From the NCBI GenBank assembly GCA_031284645.1, contig JAITXS010000096.1, positions 1-10,343 on the forward strand: 10,343 bases of DNA, given 5' to 3'. The translations under genes and the position numbers were made by a program. The notes below the pieces were generated by a model, which did no database searches, was not told where the DNA came from, and worked only from the letters and a program-made list of their open reading frames with translations. Below, piece after piece: positions 5,017 through 10,343 of the stretch (position 1 is the first letter of the stretch; each line of letters opens with the position of its first letter). This stretch comes from Spirochaetaceae bacterium (lineage in GTDB: Bacteria > Spirochaetota > Spirochaetia > Treponematales > Breznakiellaceae).

Positions 5017-6270
5017 ATGGCGAAATTAAGAACAGGCGCGACAAGTGCCGATAGAATTTGCTCTTTTTGTGGACGAAGCGGTGATATGACCAAACGGCTT
5101 ATTGCCGGACCTGAAAATGTTTTTATTTGTGATGAATGTGTCGAAGTGTGCCGGAAAATTTTAACGGAAGAAGATCATGATCTTACCATGCAGTTTACCG
5201 GGGATATTCCCCGTCCGGTTGATATTAAGGAATATCTTGACCAATTCGTGATTAGTCAGGAGAGTGCGAAACGTGCGCTTTCCGTGGCCGTCTATAATCA
5301 TTACAAACGGATTGCAAGACCTGCTGCGACCCCTGATGATGTTGAGATAGAAAAATCCAATGTCTTGCTTATCGGGCCTACCGGTACAGGAAAAACGCTG
5401 CTTGCAAAAACGCTTGCACGCAAACTCAAAGTGCCCTTTGCCATTGTAGACGCGACAACCCTCACCGAGGCAGGCTATGTCGGGGAAGATGTTGAAAACA
5501 TTCTTTTAAAACTCATACAAAACGCAAACGGGAATATTGCCGCCGCAGAACGGGGCATTGTCTATATTGACGAAATCGATAAAATTGGGCGAAAAGGCGA
5601 GAATGTATCGATTACGAGGGATGTTTCAGGAGAGGGTGTCCAACAGGCTTTACTCAAGATTATTGAAGGAACCGTTGCCTCTGTGCCCCCTCAGGGCGGA
5701 CGAAAACATCCAAATCAGGAATTAATCCGTATTGATACAACGAATATCCTCTTTATCTGTGGAGGAGCCTTTATAGGCTTGGACAAATACATTGAAAAAC
5801 GGATCGTTGAGCATCCGCTGGGATTTGGTGCGGAAGATCATAACACGAAAAATCGGAATATGAAAGAACTTTTTGATAATCTTCATCCCGATGATTTGAT
5901 TCATTACGGTATGATACCTGAATTTATAGGTCGGCTGCCCATTACCGTCTGCCTTGAGGAATTAAAAGTTGAGGATCTCAAGCGGATTATCACGGAGCCA
6001 AAAAATTCTATTATCAAGCAGTATCAGGCTTCTATGGCTTACGAAGATGTCAAGCTTGAATTTACTGAAGATGCGGTAAATTCAATCGCGGAAACTGCCA
6101 TTAAACAAAAAACAGGTGCCCGCGGAATTCGTGCTATTGTCGAAAAGTTAATGACCGATATTATGTACGATATCCCGTCAAAACAAAATGTCAAACGGGT
6201 TCTTATCACCAAAGATTCCGTTGAGAAATCCGAGCCACCTGAAATATTTGAACTTGCAAAGTCAGCTTAG
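5017..6270 (+). CDS. clpX: ClpX, ATP-dependent unfoldase of the ClpXP protease
   Basis: 417 aa, full length. AAGGAG (5006-5011) overlaps the clpP stop codon and stands 5 bp before the ATG. The N-terminal C4 zinc-binding domain has Cys15, Cys18, Cys38 and Cys41. AAA+ landmarks are Walker A GPTGTGKT (120-127), pore-1 loop GYVGE (153-157), Walker B IVYIDE (181-186), pore-2 RKH (229-231), the ClpP-docking tripeptide LGF (268-270), arginine finger Arg306 in EFIGRLP, and sensor-2 Arg369 in GARGIR. It unfolds tagged proteins such as ssrA-tagged chains and threads them into ClpP. It is the last gene of the operon, ending 8 bp before a strong terminator. Confidence 0.98.
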   Translation: MAKLRTGATSADRICSFCGRSGDMTKRLIAGPENVFICDECVEVCRKILTEEDHDLTMQFTGDIPRPVDIKEYLDQFVISQESAKRALSVAVYNHYKRIARPAATPDDVEIEKSNVLLIGPTGTGKTLLAKTLARKLKVPFAIVDATTLTEAGYVGEDVENILLKLIQNANGNIAAAERGIVYIDEIDKIGRKGENVSITRDVSGEGVQQALLKIIEGTVASVPPQGGRKHPNQELIRIDTTNILFICGGAFIGLDKYIEKRIVEHPLGFGAEDHNTKNRNMKELFDNLHPDDLIHYGMIPEFIGRLPITVCLEELKVEDLKRIITEPKNSIIKQYQASMAYEDVKLEFTEDAVNSIAETAIKQKTGARGIRAIVEKLMTDIMYDIPSKQNVKRVLITKDSVEKSEPPEIFELAKSA

Positions 6271-6278
6271 ATAAAAAG

Positions 6279-6301
6279 CCCGCCGAAAGGCGGGTTTTTT
6301 T
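6279..6301. terminator. Bidirectional intrinsic terminator after clpX
   Basis: CCCGCC-GAAA-GGCGGG (6279-6294) has a stable GAAA tetraloop and is followed by seven T on the plus strand. On the minus strand the same stem is followed by C and TTTTT. It therefore ends the clp operon and can also stop the converging oad operon transcript. Confidence 0.92.
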
Positions 6302-6453
6302 ATACCAATTCTTCAAATTACTATACGGTTTTTCAATTTAAGATAACAAGAGACTCTGTTCTCAATAGCGCATAAATACCTTGCTCAGATTTTGTTGATA
6401 TTTTATTTCAGTCTGTATGTAATAAGTCGTTTATAGTGTAAGAATTGCTGCAA
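6302..6453. other. Convergent intergenic spacer
   Basis: This is 152 bp of A/T-rich DNA between the clpX terminator and the stop codon of the minus-strand regulator gene. I see no gene, no strong hairpin and no repeat shared with the left part of the window. Confidence 0.6.
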
Positions 6454-6810
6454 CTAAGTCGATAAAAAGGCTTCCATTTTTTCTACGGTTTCTTCGGAGA
6501 GGATATGCTCCATTTTGCAGGCATCTCTTTCTGCTGTTTCAGAACTTACCCCAAGCCTTTCCGAAAGGAATTCTTTGATAAGGTTGTGTCTTTGCCGGAC
6601 ATTTTCAGCACGCGCCTGCCCTTTTTTGGTCAGAGAGACCGTGCCGTAACGTTGATGTCGAATAAGATTTTGTTCTTCAAGAGATTTGAGTGCGGCGGAT
6701 ACCGAGGGCTTGGAAAAACCAAGCCTTGCCGCGATATCCGTCACACGAACCTCACCCTCATCGGAGAGGAAACTTACCATTTCAAGATAATCTTCCTGCG
6801 ACTGAGTCAT
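6454..6810 (-). CDS. DtxR/MntR-family metal-dependent transcriptional regulator
   Basis: 118 aa from the ATG chosen here. An in-frame TTG 27 bp upstream would give 127 aa but would overlap the oadB end, and the ATG form (MTQSQEDYLE) aligns with MntR N-termini. A winged helix-turn-helix covers about 1-65 (VRVTDIAARLGFSKPSVSAAL). A dimerisation and metal-binding part follows (H75, then DACKMEH). Compared with Bacillus MntR the ligand positions Asp7, Glu10, His75, Glu101 and His102 are kept. MntR Glu99 is replaced by Cys98, as in DtxR. With no C-terminal SH3-like domain, it is MntR/TroR-like in size. It would repress manganese or iron uptake genes when loaded with metal. It lies 7 bp after oadB in the same operon; a role in controlling oad is possible but unsupported. 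Confidence 0.85.
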   Translation of the reverse strand: MTQSQEDYLEMVSFLSDEGEVRVTDIAARLGFSKPSVSAALKSLEEQNLIRHQRYGTVSLTKKGQARAENVRQRHNLIKEFLSERLGVSSETAERDACKMEHILSEETVEKMEAFLST

Positions 6811-6817
6811 TACGCGA

Positions 6818-8227
6818 TTAGCCCCCGTAAGAAGCAATCATAACGCCGGCAGCTATTGCCGTGCCAAGAACACCGGCCACATTGGGGCCCATTGCGTGCA
6901 TCAAAAGGAAGTTGCCCGGATCATATTCAAGGCCAACCTTATTTGAAACACGAGCCGCCATAGGAACCGCAGAAACACCGGCAGACCCGATAAGCGGATT
7001 GATTTTTTCTTTGAGGAAAAGATTCATAAACTTTGCCACAAGGACTCCGGCAGCTGTTGCGACACAAAATGCGACAAGTCCCAGCGCGACAATGGAAAGC
7101 GAACTGGGGTTTAAAAATTTGTCCGGCGTCATCTGGCTTCCGACACCCAAAGAAAGGAGTACGGAAACGATATTCATCAGTTCATTTTGCAGGGTCTTTG
7201 AAATGCGATCAACAATACCGATTTCTCTGATAAAGTTTCCGAACATCAGACAACCAATGAGCGGTGCCGAAGACGGTAAGAGCAGTATGGTAAGCACAAA
7301 TACGAGCATGGGAAACAGAATTTTTTCGGCTTTTGAGACATTACGAAGCTGTTTCATTTTGATAAGCCGCTCGCTTGGTGTAGTCAGCGCCTTCATGATA
7401 GGAGGCTGAATAAGCGGAACCAGCGCCATATAAGAATATGCCGCAACTGCAACCGTTGCTAAAAGCTGGGGGGCAAGTTTTGCCGCTATGTAGATTGTCG
7501 TCGGCCCGTCGGCTCCGCCGATAATCGAAATACCGCAGGCATCCTTTAAAGTAAAGTTTACACCCGGAATATAGTTCATTAGCGTAACACCGAACAAGGT
7601 TCCGAAAACACCAAACTGGGACGCCGCACCAAGTAAAGCTGTCTTGGGGTTAGCAATGAGCGGACCAAAGTCTGTCATCGCGCCTATACCCATAAAGATA
7701 AAAAGCGGGAAAAATTCATTACCTACGCCGCTTTCATAGATGATGTTCAACATACCGTGCGGGGCATCTCCCATTCCGGCAAACGGAATGTTTACGAAAA
7801 TAACACCGAAGCCTATAGGGATTAAGAGCAAAGGCTCAAATTTTTTCGCCGCGCCAAGCCAAACAATGACAAAGCCGACGACAACCATGATAAGCTCTTT
7901 CCAGCCAAAGACCCAGATGGTATCTCCCGCTGGGGTAAGCATTTCTTTTGCATCGGTGATAAACGCATAAATTCCGGTCGTTTCCGCGATCTGTCGTGCA
8001 AAAGTCGATATATTAATAAGCGGTATGTTTTCGGAATTGGGGATTTTACCCTCAGGATTAAGGTAAGAGGCCTCTCCCCCGTTTGTGCTTGAAACGCCTT
8101 CCGCCTTGTTCTGAGCTTGCGCTCCCGGTGAAAACACGGCAAGCAAAACCGAGAAAGCCATAGCTCCGACCAGCATAACCAAACATATTTTTGTTACCCA
8201 TACGGGGTCTCGTTTAAATACAATCAT
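6818..8227 (-). CDS. oadB: Na+-translocating oxaloacetate decarboxylase, beta subunit
   Basis: 469 aa, polytopic membrane protein. It decarboxylates the carboxybiotin of OadA and couples this to Na+ export. The conserved core starts near residue 110 (LGAAKKFEPLLLIPIGFG). By alignment from memory with Klebsiella OadB, the functional residues Asp203, Tyr229 and Ser382 correspond to Asp240 (IIGGADGPT), Tyr266 and Ser419 (GSAGVSAVPMAARV). The N-terminus is extended relative to the roughly 430-residue Klebsiella protein. It has one extra hydrophobic segment (about 11-38) and a polar, probably external stretch to about 105. The start is ATG with GGGGAA about 11 bp upstream. It follows oadA after 20 bp. 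The closely related glutaconyl- or methylmalonyl-CoA decarboxylase beta subunits cannot be excluded from this protein alone; OadA decides. Confidence 0.94.
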   Translation of the reverse strand: MIVFKRDPVWVTKICLVMLVGAMAFSVLLAVFSPGAQAQNKAEGVSSTNGGEASYLNPEGKIPNSENIPLINISTFARQIAETTGIYAFITDAKEMLTPAGDTIWVFGWKELIMVVVGFVIVWLGAAKKFEPLLLIPIGFGVIFVNIPFAGMGDAPHGMLNIIYESGVGNEFFPLFIFMGIGAMTDFGPLIANPKTALLGAASQFGVFGTLFGVTLMNYIPGVNFTLKDACGISIIGGADGPTTIYIAAKLAPQLLATVAVAAYSYMALVPLIQPPIMKALTTPSERLIKMKQLRNVSKAEKILFPMLVFVLTILLLPSSAPLIGCLMFGNFIREIGIVDRISKTLQNELMNIVSVLLSLGVGSQMTPDKFLNPSSLSIVALGLVAFCVATAAGVLVAKFMNLFLKEKINPLIGSAGVSAVPMAARVSNKVGLEYDPGNFLLMHAMGPNVAGVLGTAIAAGVMIASYGG

Positions 8228-8247
8228 TTTTTATCTGTTCCCCGTCC

Positions 8248-10017
8248 TTATGATATTTGCGCGATCGGATTCTGCGCCTGAACCGCTGTTCCCGGCGGTA
8301 CAAGAAAATGAACTTTTCCGGCGGCAGTGGATTTTATTTCAAGCTCCATTTTCATTGATTCAATGATGATGATCGTCTCTCCCGAGGCAACCTGACTTCC
8401 TTCGGCCACAGCGTGTTTAAGAACAGTACCGGCAACCGGTGCAGAAATTGTTGTACCTCCTGCCGGAGCGCTTGTTGCCTGAGCAGGAGATGCAGCAGGG
8501 GCCGCAGTCTGAGCAGGAACGGCGGGTGCGGGTGTAATCGCCAATGTTCCTTCAGGGCGCACGGAAACATGATAATCAGCTCCGTTCACATTCACAACAT
8601 AGGCTTCTGCGGTATCATTCTTGCTAGTCGAAGCAGCCGGGCTCGGTTTTACCACGAAGGACAGCGAATCAACAGGACCTTTATCCCGATTCTTGAAGAA
8701 AGCAGGCGCTTTTGACGGGAACATCGCGAAAGTCAGAATATCTTCCGGACTCTTTGCACCTGCATTTTTTGCATCCTCGGCAATTTTATCGTATTCGTTG
8801 GCAATTTTATCAGCCGGACGGCAGCTTAACGCTTCGTCATACTTCATCTGTTCAAGCGCTTTTTGCCGTAAATCGGCATTTACTTCGGCCGGAGTCGCGC
8901 CGTAACGCCCTGTTACCAGATCGGCAGTTTCTTTTGTGATCTTTGCATAGCGTCCGAAAAGAACGTTAAACACCGCCTGAGTGCCGACAATCTGACTGGT
9001 CGGGGTAACAAGCGGGATATAACCACAGTCTTTCTGTACTGCGGCGATTTCTTTTAAAACCGCATCGATTTTATCGGCTGCGCCCTGCTCTTTAAGTTGA
9101 TTTTCAAGATTGGAAAGCATACCGCCGGGTACCTGTGATACGAGAATACGGGTGTCGGCGCCAAGGAAACTCGACTCGAATTTCGCATACTTTTTGCGCA
9201 CCTCACGGAAATAAGCTGCAATCTCAAGTAATGCTTTGGTATCTAAACCGGTATCATACTCTGTGCCTTTAAACATCTCAACGATAGTTTCAGTCGGGCT
9301 GTGGCTGGTTCCCATTGCCATAGACGAAATTGCTGTGTCGAGAATTTCCGCTCCGGCTTCTGCTGATTTTAAAAGCGTCGCAACAGAAAGACCGGTTGTC
9401 GCATGGGAGTGAATTTCAACAGGAATATCCACTTTTGCTTTTATTGCCTTGATAAGATCATAGGTTTCGTAAGGCCTTAACAGGCCGGCCATGTCTTTTA
9501 TACAGATTGAATCCGCGCCGAATTCAGCGTAACGTTTCGCCAAATCAGCGTAGACTTCTTTTGTATGATAAGGGGTTGTCGCATAAGAAATCGCCATCTG
9601 AACATGTTTGCCGGTTTTTTTCGCGGCAGCAGCGGCACGCTGCAAGTTACGCGGATCGTTACACGCATCAAAAATACGGAAAACACCAACACCGTGTTTT
9701 GCCGCAGCTTCGACAAATTTATCAACAACATCATCGGCATAGTGCCGGTAGCCAAGCAGATTCTGTCCGCGGAGCAGCATCATAATCGGCGTTTTCGGCA
9801 GCGCGGCCTTTAACTTACGCAGCCTTTCCCACGGGTCTTCGTTTAAAAAGCTGATACAAGAATCAAAGGTTGCCCCTCCCCACGCTTCCAAAGCCCAAAA
9901 ACCGGCTTTGTCAAGTTTATCACATGCAGGAAGCATGTCTTCCGTTGTCATACGAGTTGCGATCAGTGATTGATGAGCATCTCTTAAAACCAAATCGGTC
10001 AGTTTAATTTTTGGCAT
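8248..10017 (-). CDS. oadA: Oxaloacetate decarboxylase alpha subunit (carboxyltransferase plus biotin carrier)
   Basis: 589 aa. AAGGAG lies 8 bp before the ATG at 10017, and MPKIKLTDLVLRDAHQS is the usual family N-terminus. The frame is open further upstream, but that part overlaps oadG and is rejected. The carboxyltransferase TIM barrel (about 1-290) carries metal ligands Asp13 (LRDAHQS), His203 and His205 (HSHATTG), and Lys174 (IKDMAG), the expected carbamylated lysine. The conserved PYC/OadA domain follows to about 465. A Pro/Ala-rich linker (about 490-515) leads to a C-terminal biotinyl domain with ESMKM; Lys556, 33 residues from the end, is the biotin site. It moves CO2 from oxaloacetate to biotin, releasing pyruvate, and hands carboxybiotin to OadB. 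Biotin ligase is not encoded in the window. Confidence 0.96.
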   Translation of the reverse strand: MPKIKLTDLVLRDAHQSLIATRMTTEDMLPACDKLDKAGFWALEAWGGATFDSCISFLNEDPWERLRKLKAALPKTPIMMLLRGQNLLGYRHYADDVVDKFVEAAAKHGVGVFRIFDACNDPRNLQRAAAAAKKTGKHVQMAISYATTPYHTKEVYADLAKRYAEFGADSICIKDMAGLLRPYETYDLIKAIKAKVDIPVEIHSHATTGLSVATLLKSAEAGAEILDTAISSMAMGTSHSPTETIVEMFKGTEYDTGLDTKALLEIAAYFREVRKKYAKFESSFLGADTRILVSQVPGGMLSNLENQLKEQGAADKIDAVLKEIAAVQKDCGYIPLVTPTSQIVGTQAVFNVLFGRYAKITKETADLVTGRYGATPAEVNADLRQKALEQMKYDEALSCRPADKIANEYDKIAEDAKNAGAKSPEDILTFAMFPSKAPAFFKNRDKGPVDSLSFVVKPSPAASTSKNDTAEAYVVNVNGADYHVSVRPEGTLAITPAPAVPAQTAAPAASPAQATSAPAGGTTISAPVAGTVLKHAVAEGSQVASGETIIIIESMKMELEIKSTAAGKVHFLVPPGTAVQAQNPIAQIS

Positions 10018-10027
10018 TTCTCTCTCC

Positions 10028-10270
10028 TTAATTTGTTTTTCTGTACTGTTGGACCGCCGCGCTAATTGCCGCGACAACGGGGCCCTGCGGTCTTGTGTTG
10101 ACAGTCGCTGAAGCAGGCTTTTCCTCAACATCTTTATCAAGCCCAAACGCGTGGATAATTTTTTGTTCGATTACCATCACGATAATCAAAATAATCAGGA
10201 ATCCGAAAACGACTCCCATACCCAAAAGCATCAGCACTCCGCTTTGCCCGAACATTTCACCAATGGTCAT
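10028..10270 (-). CDS. oadG: Oxaloacetate decarboxylase gamma subunit
   Basis: 80 aa, the usual size. The ATG at 10270 is preceded by GGAGG at 6 bp. An upstream in-frame ATG would add 19 residues but has no ribosome binding site, and it lies beyond the predicted transcription start. One transmembrane helix spans about residues 12-34 (VLMLLGMGVVFGFLIILIIV). A polar cytoplasmic tail with Pro and Gln follows (about 45-80). In the known complex this subunit anchors OadA to OadB and promotes assembly. The sequence alone is too short and variable to be decisive, but the position first in oadG-oadA-oadB, 10 bp before oadA, is diagnostic. Confidence 0.88.
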   Translation of the reverse strand: MTIGEMFGQSGVLMLLGMGVVFGFLIILIIVMVIEQKIIHAFGLDKDVEEKPASATVNTRPQGPVVAAISAAVQQYRKTN

Positions 10271-10298
10271 ATATCCTCCAGATATCTCAGTTAAACTT

Positions 10299-10327
10299 AG
10301 AATATAAAAAAATGCGCTCTTATTCAA
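10299..10327 (-). promoter_or_regulatory. Promoter of the oadGAB-regulator operon
   Basis: On the minus strand TTGAAT (10322-10327) and TATTCT (10299-10304) are separated by exactly 17 bp. Start would be near 10292, giving a leader of about 22 nt that contains the GGAGG of oadG. The short leader leaves no room for a riboswitch. I see no obvious operator palindrome over the promoter. Confidence 0.65.
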
Positions 10328-10343
10328 GGCTTTAAGGTAATAG

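Noticed and set aside
6811..6837. TTG start for the DtxR/MntR-like protein (9 extra residues)
   Set aside because: It would overlap the last codons of oadB and has no ribosome binding site. The ATG at 6810 matches MntR N-termini, though its own binding site is weak too.
6861..7409. 182-codon plus-strand frame opposite oadB, and similar frames opposite oadA
   Set aside because: These are shadows of well-supported minus-strand genes, with no domains or start signals.
10018..10146. N-terminal extension of OadA (43 extra codons)
   Set aside because: It overlaps oadG in another frame and has no ribosome binding site, whereas the ATG at 10017 has AAGGAG and matches the family N-terminus.

Overview
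The window most likely comes from a host-associated spirochete of the genus Treponema. The evidence is a spirochete-style lipoprotein with bacterial Ig-like repeats, a tig-clpP-clpX cluster, a biotin-dependent oxaloacetate decarboxylase sodium pump, a small DtxR/MntR-type regulator, and intergenic DNA crowded with ACCC/GGGT-rich repeats. The genus call is inference from gene content; I cannot name the species.

The left third (about 1-2790) is accessory in character. It opens with a 7-bp tandem array (CCCAATA, 11 full copies). A well-formed leftward promoter would start transcription inside that array, and a 19-bp perfect hairpin follows. Next is one gene (448-1977) for a secreted lipoprotein with two Ig-like domains and a C-terminal domain resembling DUF6273, a domain I associate with C-type-lectin-like folds. 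Its last 40 or so codons differ sharply from the rest of the gene in codon pattern and are preceded by a G8 run. Five copies of a short palindromic repeat and several G-quadruplex motifs lie on both sides of this gene. Downstream is an 812-bp stretch with no credible gene, holding direct and inverted copies of a second repeat family and strong hairpins.

The middle (2750-6301) is core genome. A tRNA-Gly(GCC) with its own promoter is followed by trigger factor (GTG start), ClpP and ClpX. These three lie 9 bp apart on the plus strand and end at a strong bidirectional terminator. They couple nascent-chain folding to the ClpXP protease.

The right third (6454-10327, minus strand) is an operon in the order oadG-oadA-oadB followed by a DtxR/MntR-like metalloregulator. 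A sigma70-type promoter lies just upstream of oadG. OadA (carboxyltransferase plus biotin carrier), OadG (small membrane assembly subunit) and OadB (membrane decarboxylase and Na+ carrier) would decarboxylate oxaloacetate to pyruvate and export Na+. The regulator gene starts 7 bp after oadB.

The most interesting part is the left third. A variable-looking surface lipoprotein, a mononucleotide run at the edge of its variable segment, flanking G4 motifs and a G4-forming array with an adjacent promoter together resemble an antigenic-variation locus. No reverse transcriptase, template repeat or donor cassette lies in the window, so the mechanism is a hypothesis.
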